DNA of 64,000 nucleotides from an uncultured Pelagibacteraceae bacterium (GTDB taxonomy: Bacteria; Pseudomonadota; Alphaproteobacteria; Pelagibacterales; Pelagibacteraceae): NCBI GenBank assembly GCA_902623415.1, contig CACNTU010000001.1:1-64000 (forward strand), read 5' to 3'. The position numbers were made by a program, and so were the translations under genes. Numbering within the stretch: the stretch's first letter is position 1; the number at the start of each line of letters is the position of its first letter. Below are positions 49,662 to 59,481 of this stretch, piece after piece. Below the pieces are notes generated by a model. That model ran no database searches. It was not told where the DNA came from and saw only the letters and a list, made by a program, of their open reading frames with translations.

Positions 49662-50534
49662 TTATTGTTGGATTTCAGGTTTTATATTTCCAAAAAATTT
49701 AAAAAATTCACTATCAGGTGATAAAATTAAAGAAGTTTCACCACCAATAAGAGCTTTTTCATATGCTTGCATAGCTCTGTAGAAAGCAAAAAATTCTGGA
49801 TCTTGGCCAAAGGCATCAGCAAATATTTTATTTCTTTCTCCGTCACCTTCACCTTTCATAATCTCAGATTGCTTTTGAGCATCTGCCAAGATTACAGTAA
49901 CTTTTTTGTCAGCAGTTGAAGTAATCGTAACTGCCATCTCCGCACCTTTTGCTCTAAATTCTTTTGCTTCTCTTTCCCTCTCAGTCTGCATTCTTCTATA
50001 AATTGCATCACTGTTAGCTTGAGGTAGATCTGCTCTTTTAATTCTGACATCAACAATATTAATTCCAAAGTTTTGTGCTTCGTTATTAACACCCTCTTTA
50101 ATTAAAGCCATTTGCTTAGATCTATCTTTAGATAATAATGTTTGTAGTTCCTCTTGACCTAATACATTTCTTATTCTTGAATTTATAATTGTTGATAATC
50201 TTGATCTTGCAACTCTCTCGTTTCCAACTGAAATGTAAAATTTTAATGGGTCTACAATCTGGAATCTTGCAAATGCATCAACTATTAAACGTTTCTGATC
50301 TGATGCAATTACCTCTTCTGGGGGAGCATCTAAATTTAAAATTCTTTTATCTAAATAAACTACATTCTGAATAAATGGAATTTTAAAGTTTAATCCTGGC
50401 TTCATTATAATTCTTTTTGGATCACCAAATTGAAGAATGATTGCCTGGTTAACCTCTTTTACTATAATTACCGATAAAAAAGCTACAACACCTATTGCAA
50501 CTAATACTCCTGCTAATATTTTTCCAGCTTTCAT
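49662..50534 (-). CDS. hflC: FtsH protease modulator HflC
   Basis: The 290-residue SPFH/band-7 protein has an N-terminal membrane anchor (about 5-25), FGDPKRIIMKPGLNFKIPF and the RADLPQANSDAIYRRMQTER helix typical of HflC. With HflK it forms a large periplasmic ring around the FtsH protease. It lies one base after hflK. Confidence 0.95.
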   Translation of the reverse strand: MKAGKILAGVLVAIGVVAFLSVIIVKEVNQAIILQFGDPKRIIMKPGLNFKIPFIQNVVYLDKRILNLDAPPEEVIASDQKRLIVDAFARFQIVDPLKFYISVGNERVARSRLSTIINSRIRNVLGQEELQTLLSKDRSKQMALIKEGVNNEAQNFGINIVDVRIKRADLPQANSDAIYRRMQTEREREAKEFRAKGAEMAVTITSTADKKVTVILADAQKQSEIMKGEGDGERNKIFADAFGQDPEFFAFYRAMQAYEKALIGGETSLILSPDSEFFKFFGNIKPEIQQ

Positions 50535-50535
50535 C

Positions 50536-51636
50536 TTAATTTGTCGCTTTCTTTTTTAACTCAGGCAAAGGTAAGTATGGAACTACACCTGATCCTGCAT
50601 TTTTTTCTATAATTACTTTATCAATATCTGCTAGAACTTTTTCCATAGTTTCTAGATACATTCTTTCTTGAGTAACTGCTTTCGCATTTTTATACTCATT
50701 GTAGATAGATATAAATCTGCTTGCTTCACCTTCAGCTTTTGCAACAACCTCTTTTTTATATGCTTCTGCGGCTTGTAAAATTTTTTGCGCTTCCCCTCGT
50801 GCTCTTGGAATTACATCATTTGCATAGGCTTCAGCCTCGTTTTTTGACCTTTCCATGTCTGCTCGTGCAGCCTGCACATCTCTAAATGCATCAATTACTT
50901 GATCAGGTGGGTCAGCCTTTTGCGTTTGAACTTGTGTAATTTGAATTCCACTTTCGTAATCGTCTAAAATACTTTGTATTATATTTTGTGTCTCAACCTC
51001 GATTTTAGATCTTCCCTCTGTTAAAATTGGTTGTATATCACTCTTTGCTATCACCTCTCTCATTGCAGTTTCAGCAGCTGCTTTAACGGTACCTTCTGGG
51101 TCTTGAATTTTGAATAAAAAATTACCAGCATCTTTAATTACCCAGAATACTGAAAAATCTATATTAACAATATTTTCATCTCCAGTTAACATCAAGCTTT
51201 CTTGTGGTACATCAGCAACCCCACCACCTGTAGAAAAACCACTGTCTCTTTCAGATCTAAATCCTATATCCATTCTATTAACCTTAGTAACTTTTGGTGT
51301 TTGAACAGTCTCAACAGGAAAAGGTATATGATAGTTCAAACCAGGCTGTGTAGTTTTTACAAACTTACCAAATCTTAATACAACGCCTTGTTCATCGGGC
51401 AATACTCTATAAAGCCCACTTGCTAACCATACAAAAACTAAAACTAATAAAATTAGACTTATTGATTTTCCTCCTGAAGTTTTTCCTCCAGGTAAAAATC
51501 TTTTAATTTTATCTTGAAGATCTCTAATTAATTCGTCTACATTTGGTGGTGTAGGACCTCTACCTGATCCATTTCCACTACCACCTCCACCAGGAGGTGC
51601 TCCCCAAGGACTTTGACCTTTAAAATCGTCTGACAT
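50536..51636 (-). CDS. hflK: FtsH protease modulator HflK
   Basis: The 366-residue SPFH protein begins with the Gly/Pro-rich cytoplasmic stretch (PWGAPPGGGGSG) typical of HflK. A membrane helix follows (about 60-80), then an SPFH domain with GVVLRFGKFVKTTQPGLNYHIP and a long helical region. Its start codon is directly back to back with a possible upstream ATG of mrp. The predicted promoter would give a nearly leaderless message. Confidence 0.95.
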   Translation of the reverse strand: MSDDFKGQSPWGAPPGGGGSGNGSGRGPTPPNVDELIRDLQDKIKRFLPGGKTSGGKSISLILLVLVFVWLASGLYRVLPDEQGVVLRFGKFVKTTQPGLNYHIPFPVETVQTPKVTKVNRMDIGFRSERDSGFSTGGGVADVPQESLMLTGDENIVNIDFSVFWVIKDAGNFLFKIQDPEGTVKAAAETAMREVIAKSDIQPILTEGRSKIEVETQNIIQSILDDYESGIQITQVQTQKADPPDQVIDAFRDVQAARADMERSKNEAEAYANDVIPRARGEAQKILQAAEAYKKEVVAKAEGEASRFISIYNEYKNAKAVTQERMYLETMEKVLADIDKVIIEKNAGSGVVPYLPLPELKKKATN

Positions 51637-51643
51637 ATGCCAA

Positions 51644-51673
51644 AGTATATAGTGTCTTTATTACAAAAAACAA
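51644..51673 (-). promoter_or_regulatory. Candidate hflK promoter, nearly leaderless
   Basis: On the minus strand TTGTTT (51673-51668) and TATACT (51649-51644) are 18 bases apart. The expected start site is about one base before the hflK ATG (51636). The short divergent gap to mrp leaves little other room for a promoter. Confidence 0.3.
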
Positions 51674-51687
51674 GTAATGATACTTTT

Positions 51688-52512
51688 ATGACTGATAAAA
51701 AACCTGAACTTAGTGCCGCAATGAAAAGTAAGCTAGAGCCTAAAAAATTCACTAAAAATCCAATTCTTGGAACAAAGTTTACAATTGCAATCTCTAGTGC
51801 AAAAGGTGGTGTTGGAAAATCTACTTTTGCAACGAATCTTGCTTTAGCATTGAAAAAAGTTGGATGCAAAGTTGGTCTTTTAGATGCAGATATTTATGGT
51901 CCATCAATTCCAAAAATGTTCGATATTAATGAAAAACCAAAAAGTGATGGTCAAAAATTAGATCCAATTACAAAATATGACATTCAATGTATGTCGATTG
52001 GTTTTTTAGCTGATCAACAAACTCCAATGATATGGCGTGGTCCTATGGTAACAAGTGCAATTAAAACTTTTACTCAGAAAGTAAATTGGAAAGATTTAGA
52101 TTTTATCATAATCGATATGCCCCCAGGAACTGGCGATACTCAACTTACATTTTCTCAAGAAATAAAAATGGATGGTGCAATAATTGTAAGTACACCTCAA
52201 GAAGTAGCTCTTTTAGATGTTAAAAGAGGAATTAAAATGTTTGATAAATTAGGAGTTAAGATTTTGGGTTTAGTTGATAACATGAGTTTTTTTATTGGAG
52301 ACGATGGAAAAAAATATAAAATTTTTGGAGAAGGTGGGGTAAAGAAAACTGCAGAAGAATTTCAAAAAGAATTTTTAGGAGAAATTCCAATTAATCCTGA
52401 AGTTGGTAAAACTGGTGATGAAGGAAAACCAATTGTAGAGGCTAGCCCAGAAAATGAAATTTCTAAAATATATTTAAATTTTGCTGAAAAAATTAAATCA
52501 ACTTATCTTTAA
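51688..52512 (+). CDS. mrp: Mrp/ApbC-family Fe-S cluster carrier ATPase
   Basis: The 274-residue P-loop ATPase has the deviant Walker motif [10 protein letters not shown] (37-46), [13 protein letters not shown] and [12 protein letters not shown], all typical of Mrp/ApbC/NBP35 proteins that deliver Fe-S clusters. It lacks the N-terminal MIP18-like domain. ATG 51688 is preferred; starting at ATG 51637 would leave no intergenic space with divergent hflK. Its end overlaps convergent thyX by 20 bases. I do not see the central C-x-x-C clearly. Confidence 0.9.
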   Translation: MTDKKPELSAAMKSKLEPKKFTKNPILGTKFTIAISSAKGGVGKSTFATNLALALKKVGCKVGLLDADIYGPSIPKMFDINEKPKSDGQKLDPITKYDIQCMSIGFLADQQTPMIWRGPMVTSAIKTFTQKVNWKDLDFIIIDMPPGTGDTQLTFSQEIKMDGAIIVSTPQEVALLDVKRGIKMFDKLGVKILGLVDNMSFFIGDDGKKYKIFGEGGVKKTAEEFQKEFLGEIPINPEVGKTGDEGKPIVEASPENEISKIYLNFAEKIKSTYL

Positions 52513-53440
52513 GATCAAAAGCAGTCATTAATTCATTCCACTCTCTTTTAGAAAGGCCAGAACTTTCAACGTCTACATTTTCACCTTTAATAAGTTTTTG
52601 AATAATTAATTTTCCTTTTGCAGAAACCTCGGTACCACCAACTCTATAATCCATAAATGCATCATAAGTTATAGGGACCCATTTTTTTAAAGTATCTAGT
52701 ATTATATCAGCATAAATTCTAATTTCATATTGAGCATGACTATCAGCTCTCAATCTCAAAAAATTCATTAAGTTTAATAAATCAGTTTTCCAATACCATT
52801 GCGTATATGTATTTAGTGTTAAATTCATTCTTGCAAGTTCTCTTGCTAAACCTTTTTTATTTTCATCAATAGTTGATCCATCAAATCTTTCATTAAGCAT
52901 AGTCTCATAATTATCATAAGTTCTCTCTGCATCACTTTTTAAAAGTTTCAAAACTTCCTTCGCCTGTTTTCCTTCTAAGACATCTCCTCTACCCTGTCGG
53001 TTACTAGTTGATTGAGCAGCTAAATTTTCTTGTGATGGCAAATAAAATTCTTTATCTAAAATTGAATATCTAGCAGAATATTCATTAACATTTGCAGTTC
53101 TATGTCTAATCCATTGTCTTGCAATAAATATTGGAAGCTTAACATGGTATTTAATTTCACACATTTCGAATGGAGTGCTGTGCCAATGCCTCATCAAATA
53201 TTTTATTAAACCTTTATCAGTTGAAACTTGTTTGGTTCCTTTTCCATACGATACTCTAGCTGATTGAACTACGGATGTGTCATCACCCATATAATCAACA
53301 ACTCTTACAAAACCATGATCCAAAGCTGGAATTGCTTCATATAGTATTTTTTCAAGCTCAGGAGCAGTAACTCTTTTTGTTTTAGTGCTTTGAGATTGTT
53401 GATTTTTAATCTCATTTATCTGTTCTTTTGTAAGTTTCAT
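52493..53440 (-). CDS. thyX: FAD-dependent thymidylate synthase
   Basis: The 315-residue flavoprotein makes dTMP from dUMP with methylenetetrahydrofolate and NADPH. The ThyX signature is present at 112-125 ([14 protein letters not shown]). It probably replaces ThyA, as in many streamlined marine bacteria. It is the last conserved housekeeping gene before the polysaccharide island. Confidence 0.96.
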   Translation of the reverse strand: MKLTKEQINEIKNQQSQSTKTKRVTAPELEKILYEAIPALDHGFVRVVDYMGDDTSVVQSARVSYGKGTKQVSTDKGLIKYLMRHWHSTPFEMCEIKYHVKLPIFIARQWIRHRTANVNEYSARYSILDKEFYLPSQENLAAQSTSNRQGRGDVLEGKQAKEVLKLLKSDAERTYDNYETMLNERFDGSTIDENKKGLARELARMNLTLNTYTQWYWKTDLLNLMNFLRLRADSHAQYEIRIYADIILDTLKKWVPITYDAFMDYRVGGTEVSAKGKLIIQKLIKGENVDVESSGLSKREWNELMTAFDLKDKLI

Positions 53441-53569
53441 TTATAATATAAAAAGTGTTTATTGAAATTATTTAAGAAATTTTGAACTATTGTAAAATAG
53501 TATTTTTGGTGAATTTAAAAATATACACAAATTTAAAATTATGTAATTTGTACTTTTTACATAAAACAT

Positions 53570-54778
53570 ATGATATTTAACAAAAATTTAGGTAATATTA
53601 TTATAAGCTCAACTCCAGGGCTAATATCAATTTTTTTATCTTTTTTTACTATACCGATTTATCTCAAATATTTGGGTCTTGAGAAATACGGAAATTTCTT
53701 AATTTTACATATTCTATTGTCGGTAGTCATGATCACTAATTTTAATCTTGGAAAAATTGCGTCAATTAAGATGCAAAAAGTTATAAATAAAACTAAAAAT
53801 TCAATTATATCAACCACTATAGTTACGAGTGTTATTTCAAGTGCATTAGTATGTTTGTTTTTTTATTTAATTTATGTATTTTTAATAAATTTTAACAACA
53901 ATTTGACTTTCAATAATTATAAAATTTTATTTTTTGCACTTTTTCTTTCTAACTTATATGTGACTTTAGAAAATATATCTAAAGGTCTAAAATATTATTT
54001 CTTAAGTAGTTTTGGTAATTTAATTTTTTACAGTTTTTCTTTATCTTTACCTGCTTTATTTATTTTATTTGATTTTAAAAGTTATGAAAATGTAAATTCT
54101 TTATTTAATATTTCATTATATATTAAAATTTTTGGAATTTTATTAATATTGTTTACTTTAATTTATAAAAAACTTCTTAATTTTAATTTTTCATCACTAA
54201 TTCTTAAAGATTTTCTTGCTTATGCAAAATGGCAAACCTTATCCTCAACATATGTTCAAATTTTTGATTTTTTTGATAAATATTTGATCAAAATATTTTT
54301 AGGAGCAGCTAGTTTAAGTTTATATTCTGTACCTCAACAAATTGCTAGTAAATTATCAGTTATATCTGACGGATTAATATCAGTCTTTATTCCAAAAATT
54401 GCTTCAAGTAAAAATAAAAAAAAAACTTTTGAAATTCTAAATTCAAACTTTTATGGATTTTTTTACACAGTAGGATTTTTTTTAATATTAGTAAATCCTT
54501 TTATTGATGAGCTTTTAATTTGGTGGTTAAAAGTGAATGCTTCTTTAGATATGATTTACTTATTTAAAATATTTTTAATGACCTCTTTTTATATTTGCAT
54601 TACTCATATAATTTCGACTTTTTTAGATACACAAAATCTTTCCAAAAAAAATTCTGAAATAGAAACTTTTATTTTAATTTTTTTTATAATTGGATTGATC
54701 ATATCTGTTTACTATAAAAATATAAATTTCTTTGCATACACTATATTATTCAGATCATTAATTACTTTTTACCAATAG
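53570..54778 (+). CDS. Wzx-type polysaccharide flippase
   Basis: The 402-residue protein is an integral membrane protein with about twelve helices. Its N-terminus (STPGLISIFLSFFTIPIYLK followed by YLGLEKYGNF) is typical of polysaccharide biosynthesis flippases of the MOP superfamily. It would move lipid-linked oligosaccharide across the inner membrane. Coding is extremely A/T-rich (Phe, Ile, Asn, Lys), more so than flanking housekeeping genes. It is the first gene of the surface-polysaccharide island. Confidence 0.85.
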   Translation: MIFNKNLGNIIISSTPGLISIFLSFFTIPIYLKYLGLEKYGNFLILHILLSVVMITNFNLGKIASIKMQKVINKTKNSIISTTIVTSVISSALVCLFFYLIYVFLINFNNNLTFNNYKILFFALFLSNLYVTLENISKGLKYYFLSSFGNLIFYSFSLSLPALFILFDFKSYENVNSLFNISLYIKIFGILLILFTLIYKKLLNFNFSSLILKDFLAYAKWQTLSSTYVQIFDFFDKYLIKIFLGAASLSLYSVPQQIASKLSVISDGLISVFIPKIASSKNKKKTFEILNSNFYGFFYTVGFFLILVNPFIDELLIWWLKVNASLDMIYLFKIFLMTSFYICITHIISTFLDTQNLSKKNSEIETFILIFFIIGLIISVYYKNINFFAYTILFRSLITFYQ

Positions 54779-54780
54779 CT

Positions 54781-55965
54781 TTGGTTACAGGGCCATTTTT
54801 ACCCGATTTAATTGTGGTAATTTGCTCATTATTATTTTTATTTGATAGTTTTAGGCTAAAATTGTTAAAATATTACAACAATAATTTTTTTAAGATTTTT
54901 ATTTCTTTTTTTATAATACTAAATTTAAGTACGATATTTTCAGAAAACTTTGCACTTTTTAAATATTCAATTGGATATATTCGATATGGTCTATTTTCAA
55001 TTTTTTTATTTTATGTATTAAAAAACATAGAGCATTCAAAATTATATTTAAGTTATTCAATAATATTTACTTTTGTATTACTTTTATTTGATGGATATTT
55101 TCAATTTATTTTCAATAAAAATATTTTTTTATTTGAATTACAAAAATATCATGAGTATTCATTTTATGTTACAAGTTTTTTTAATGATGAAAAAAAACTA
55201 GGGAGTTTTTTTGCAAAAATGTTTCCTTTATTTCTTTTTTCAATAATCCTGTTTCGAGATAATTTGAAGAAAAAAAATTTAGAAAAAATTGTTTCATTTG
55301 TTATTCTCTTGATTTTTTTATTAGTAATTTTAACCACCGAAAGAGTTTCAATATTTATGTTCACAGTACTAATTTTATTAGTATTTCTAAAATCAAATCT
55401 TTTATTCAAGCCAAAAATTTTATTTTTTAGTATTGCTGTTTTGTTGACGGCAGTTTTATTTTATTACCAGCCTGAGATTTTAAATAAAATTAAAAGTGTT
55501 TTATATTCAACAGGTTTAGCTCATCCTGGTTATTCGACTGAAGGAAAAATTTTAGGAGAATATGATGAGGGTAAATTTATTTTTTCAAAATATCACCATC
55601 TTCAAATTATTACTAGTATAAACCTATTTTTAGAAAACTCACTCTTTGGAATTGGACCAAAAAATTTTAAAAATGTAGTTCTTACAGGTTGGCATCCACA
55701 TAACTATTCTTTTCAAATTTTGGCAGAAATAGGAATATTTGGTTTTATTATATTTGTTTCTACTTTCTTTTTATTAATTTTTAAATTCTTAAAAAGATTT
55801 TTTAACTTCAAAAATAACGACATAAACAATGAATTGAATGTTTATATAATTGCTGGATTTTTGTTAAATTTATTTCCAATACCAAGTGGTGATTTTTTTA
55901 ACAATTGGGTAAATATTTTAATTTATTTTCCAGTAGGTTATTATTTGTATTTAAATGAAAAATAA
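54781..55965 (+). CDS. O-antigen ligase/polymerase family protein
   Basis: The 394-residue membrane protein has about ten to twelve helices and a long periplasmic loop with GIGPKNFKN and the TGWHPHNYSFQILAEIG segment typical of Wzy/WaaL-type proteins. The only standard start is TTG 54781. However, the open frame continues upstream to 54718 and encodes a hydrophobic FLPIALVTGPFLPD stretch that looks like the true first helix. The real start may be a non-standard codon (ATT at 54745 or 54748) overlapping the flippase gene. Confidence 0.82.
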   Translation: MVTGPFLPDLIVVICSLLFLFDSFRLKLLKYYNNNFFKIFISFFIILNLSTIFSENFALFKYSIGYIRYGLFSIFLFYVLKNIEHSKLYLSYSIIFTFVLLLFDGYFQFIFNKNIFLFELQKYHEYSFYVTSFFNDEKKLGSFFAKMFPLFLFSIILFRDNLKKKNLEKIVSFVILLIFLLVILTTERVSIFMFTVLILLVFLKSNLLFKPKILFFSIAVLLTAVLFYYQPEILNKIKSVLYSTGLAHPGYSTEGKILGEYDEGKFIFSKYHHLQIITSINLFLENSLFGIGPKNFKNVVLTGWHPHNYSFQILAEIGIFGFIIFVSTFFLLIFKFLKRFFNFKNNDINNELNVYIIAGFLLNLFPIPSGDFFNNWVNILIYFPVGYYLYLNEK

Positions 55966-57040
55966 CTTTATTATAATAAATTTTTTTAGAGTTACAGATC
56001 CTTATTCTGGTGGATCTGAAGTTTCTTATAACTTTTTCAAAAACATACCTAGTAAAAATAAAATATTATTTCAATATTCAGATAACAAAAAAAACTATAA
56101 AAATGTTAAATCAATTTTTATCAAAAATTCAAAATTGCATAAAGTTTTAAACTTAACAAAATTGGCAAATGAAATTAAGAAATATTGTAAAAATAAAAAA
56201 AAAATAGTTATTATAATTGAGGGTGCTAGTTGGGCTGGATATGTATATTTACTCTATCAGTTATTAAAGAACGATTTAGTGAATGCTAAATTTATATATC
56301 ACTCCCAAAATATTGAATATCTAATTCGTAAATATAAACAAAACTTTTTAATAACTTATTTAACAAAATATTTTGAAAACTATATTGCTAATAAATTTGA
56401 TATTTTTACGTGTACCTCAAAAGAAGAAAAAAAAATTATTGATAGAATTTACGGAATAAAATCTGACGTTCTTTCAAATGGAATAGAATTGCCCAAAAAT
56501 ATTAATAGACTAAAACCAATCAAGAAAAAGTATGATTATATCTTCTTTGGAGGAAATATTGACTTTTATCCAAACTACGATGCTCTCAAAACTTTAGTTA
56601 AAGAAATAATGCCGAATGTAAATAACCAAAATCCATCTATAAAGTTAATTGTAAGTGGAAATAAGTCCTTGCCATTTAATGAAAATTTTCTTGTTAATGT
56701 TGGATTTCTTTCAAAAAATAAATTTTTAAAATATCTTAAAGGTGCATCTTTATTTGTAAATCCAATGCAAATTACATTTGGAGTGCAAACCAAAACACTT
56801 CATGCTCTTGCACTTGGAAAAACAATAATTGCAACTAATGATGGTGTGGCTGGTATAAAAAAAAATTTAAGATTTAATAATATTTTTATTTGCAATAACA
56901 GTCAACAATTTGCCCAAAAAATATTAGTAAAATTAAAATCAAAAAAAACAAATAAACCGGTGAGTAAATATTATTCAAAATTATATAAAATGAAAAATAT
57001 AGTAGATAAATTTTTTATAAAACACAATTTATTAAATTAA
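55955..57040 (+). CDS. GT-B glycosyltransferase (group 1 type)
   Basis: The 361-residue protein looks like a GT4-type glycosyltransferase. It has an N-terminal donor-side GGSEVSYNFF segment, a SQNIEYLIRKY stretch, and a C-terminal Rossmann half with VNPMQITFGVQTKTLHALALGK as the nucleotide-sugar site. It adds a sugar to the growing surface polysaccharide in the cytoplasm. It overlaps the upstream ligase gene by 11 bases and the convergent gene by 9. Confidence 0.82.
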   Translation: MKNNFIIINFFRVTDPYSGGSEVSYNFFKNIPSKNKILFQYSDNKKNYKNVKSIFIKNSKLHKVLNLTKLANEIKKYCKNKKKIVIIIEGASWAGYVYLLYQLLKNDLVNAKFIYHSQNIEYLIRKYKQNFLITYLTKYFENYIANKFDIFTCTSKEEKKIIDRIYGIKSDVLSNGIELPKNINRLKPIKKKYDYIFFGGNIDFYPNYDALKTLVKEIMPNVNNQNPSIKLIVSGNKSLPFNENFLVNVGFLSKNKFLKYLKGASLFVNPMQITFGVQTKTLHALALGKTIIATNDGVAGIKKNLRFNNIFICNNSQQFAQKILVKLKSKKTNKPVSKYYSKLYKMKNIVDKFFIKHNLLN

Positions 57041-58480
57041 TTCTCTAAAATTAACTTTATTAAAATATCTAAATACTTTCTTAAATAAAAAAACTGAACT
57101 TGTTCTAATTAATCTTTTTAATCTAAAAAAAGTATCTGTTCTCAAGCGCCACAACCATTCTAAGTTTAAATTTTCGATTTTTTCCGGAACTATCTCCTCC
57201 TCACCTGCTGCCATAGCGACACCACCACCTAGACAAAAAATAAATATTTTTTTATTTTTATTAAATCTTAAAATATTTTTTGCAATTATTTCTTGTTTTG
57301 GGGTTGATATATTTAAAAAAATAACTGAATTATCATTTACACTCAGCCTAAATTTTGAAGTTTCAAAAAAATTTTTGAAGAATGGTAACTTAATATAACC
57401 TACTTTTTTGTTAAATTTTTTTCGTATGTAATCAATTTGATTTTTACTTTCTTTACCGCACAAATAAATATTTGTTATATTTTCTGGTAAATTTACTTTT
57501 TCAATAACTTTTCTTCCTGCTGTTTTATTATAATTTTTAATAATAAATTTAGAACATACTCCATCAATCCAAAAGATTACGTTTTTTGAATTTAGATATA
57601 GTATATTTAAATATGACAAAGAGGCCATATTTAGAGCTACAAAAATAAATGATTTATCAAATTTTAAATTATTAAAGTCTAATATATATTTAAATCTTAT
57701 AGGATAAATATTTTTAATTCTAATTTTATATTCTTTAAATAAATAATATGTTGATAATCTAAAAGTGCTCATTAATGATTTAATTAAATTAAATTTTTCA
57801 TAATCATAATAGACTTTATATGCATTGATAAATTTCATTATAATATTTGAGGATAAAGATAAATTTCTTTTTCTATATAAAGTAACAGTTTTATAATCAC
57901 CATATAGAGTGGTAATTCTTTTTACTATTTTGAGCCAACATACATAATCTTCTTTAGTACTTATATCTGGAAAAGGATTTTCTTTCGAAATTTTTGCTGA
58001 AAGCATCACTGTGGACAAACCAATGTCACAAGATTTTATTAATTGACGGTAATTTAAAGATTTAGATAAAAACTTTCCTAAAATTCTTTCTTTCTGATCT
58101 ATTAAATAATAAGAGTTATGTATAAAATCTAATTTTTTTTCTTTAATTATTCTGACTTGATGTTCAACCTTATGAGGTAACCAGAAATCATCTGCATCTA
58201 GAAAACTTATATATTTACCAGTTGCTTTTTGAATACCCAAATTCCTAGCTGAACTAACTCCTCCGTTTTTTTTATGAAATAAATTTATCTTATTTGGATA
58301 TTTTTGCTTTAATGCAATTAATTTTTCATAAAAATTTTTATCACTTCCATCGTTTACAATAATTATCTCTATATTTTGGTATGTTTGATTTAAAACTGAA
58401 TAAATACAATCATCAAAATAATCTTCTTCATTATAAAAAGGAATTACAACTGAAACTAAATCCTGTTCTTCGGGTTTCAT
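57032..58480 (-). CDS. Fusion of GT2 glycosyltransferase and WecG/TagA (GT26) domain
   Basis: The 482-residue protein appears to join two glycosyltransferases. Residues 8-230 are a GT-A family 2 domain with VSVVIPFYNEED, the VNDGSD turn and the D-A-D-D metal site (95-98). Residues about 275-465 resemble the WecG/TagA/CpsF family, with a WIDGV donor/acceptor-like segment (304-308), the S-T-P-K-Q-E motif (392-397) and the closing LNLEWLWRLR (438-447). It would transfer two sugars in sequence. It overlaps the epimerase gene by four bases. Confidence 0.78.
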   Translation of the reverse strand: MKPEEQDLVSVVIPFYNEEDYFDDCIYSVLNQTYQNIEIIIVNDGSDKNFYEKLIALKQKYPNKINLFHKKNGGVSSARNLGIQKATGKYISFLDADDFWLPHKVEHQVRIIKEKKLDFIHNSYYLIDQKERILGKFLSKSLNYRQLIKSCDIGLSTVMLSAKISKENPFPDISTKEDYVCWLKIVKRITTLYGDYKTVTLYRKRNLSLSSNIIMKFINAYKVYYDYEKFNLIKSLMSTFRLSTYYLFKEYKIRIKNIYPIRFKYILDFNNLKFDKSFIFVALNMASLSYLNILYLNSKNVIFWIDGVCSKFIIKNYNKTAGRKVIEKVNLPENITNIYLCGKESKNQIDYIRKKFNKKVGYIKLPFFKNFFETSKFRLSVNDNSVIFLNISTPKQEIIAKNILRFNKNKKIFIFCLGGGVAMAAGEEEIVPEKIENLNLEWLWRLRTDTFFRLKRLIRTSSVFLFKKVFRYFNKVNFRELI

Positions 58481-59451
58481 TTCCTAAATTTCAAATACTC
58501 ACTGTTAACAAATTTAAAAAGTTTCTCCATACCTTTTTCTGTTGAGGTTTCTGGCGACCAATTTAATATTTTTTTAACTAGCGTATTATCACTAGACCTT
58601 GAGTCTACCCCTTTAGGTTTGGAAATATCAAAAACTCTTTTAACTTTATGTTTTGTAATTTTTTCTAAAATTGAAACTAATTTATTTATGGTCACATGTT
58701 TATCATTTCCAATATTTATTGGTTGTCTATATTTACTTTTAAAAAGTAAATCTGTACCTTTAATACAGTCATCAATATATAAAAAGCTTCTTATTTGTTT
58801 CCCATTACCCCATATTTCAATTTTATTTTTTTTTTTATGAATAGATTCCGCAAATTTTCTTGATAACGCTGCGGGTGCTTTCTCTCTCCCATCTCTCCAA
58901 CTACCATATTCACCATATACATTGTGATATCTAGCAATTCTAACCTCCAATCCAAAATCTTCATAAAAATGTCTACACATCCTTTCGTTAAATAATTTTT
59001 CCCATCCATATCCATCCTCAGGGTCCGCAGGATATGCATCACTCTCTTTTAGTTTTGGAAGTTTATAATTTTTTTGTCTAAACGAGGGATAAATACATGC
59101 TGAAGACGAATAAAAAAATTTTTTAATATTATATTTCTTTGATGATTTAAGAAGATTTATGTTAATGACGGAAGATAACATACAAAGAGCTTTGTTATTT
59201 TCTATAAATCCCATACCACCCATATCGCAAGCTAAATTAAAAACATAATCAACTTTTTTTGTAATTCTATCTGAAACCAAAGGGTCTCTACAATCCGCAA
59301 CTATATTTTTAATTTTAGGGTTAAATTGGAACCAGGAATTTTTTTTTTTAATATCTACGCAAATAACATTATATCCTTTATTATGGTAAAAGTTTGCTAG
59401 ATGACCTCCAATAAACCCTCCTCCTCCTGTAATTAAAATTTTCTTTTTCAT
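58477..59451 (-). CDS. GDP-mannose 3,5-epimerase homologue
   Basis: The 324-residue extended SDR enzyme follows plant GDP-mannose 3,5-epimerase very closely. It has the NAD motif GGGGFIGG (9-16), CDMGGMGFI, SSSACIYP with Cys119, DGYGWEKLF with Tyr148 and Lys152, and REKAPAA with Lys191. These match Arabidopsis Cys145, Tyr174, Lys178 and Lys217 at a constant offset of 26. The product would be GDP-L-galactose and/or GDP-L-gulose for surface polysaccharide. It is co-translated with the GT2-GT26 gene. Confidence 0.88.
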   Translation of the reverse strand: MKKKILITGGGGFIGGHLANFYHNKGYNVICVDIKKKNSWFQFNPKIKNIVADCRDPLVSDRITKKVDYVFNLACDMGGMGFIENNKALCMLSSVININLLKSSKKYNIKKFFYSSSACIYPSFRQKNYKLPKLKESDAYPADPEDGYGWEKLFNERMCRHFYEDFGLEVRIARYHNVYGEYGSWRDGREKAPAALSRKFAESIHKKKNKIEIWGNGKQIRSFLYIDDCIKGTDLLFKSKYRQPINIGNDKHVTINKLVSILEKITKHKVKRVFDISKPKGVDSRSSDNTLVKKILNWSPETSTEKGMEKLFKFVNSEYLKFRK

Positions 59452-59481
59452 TATAGTTTTTAAATTATATATTATTTGATT

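Noticed and set aside
53441-53569. Possible attachment site at the left edge of the polysaccharide island
   Set aside because: I found no direct repeat shared between this gap and the tmRNA end of the island, so site-specific integration is not supported.
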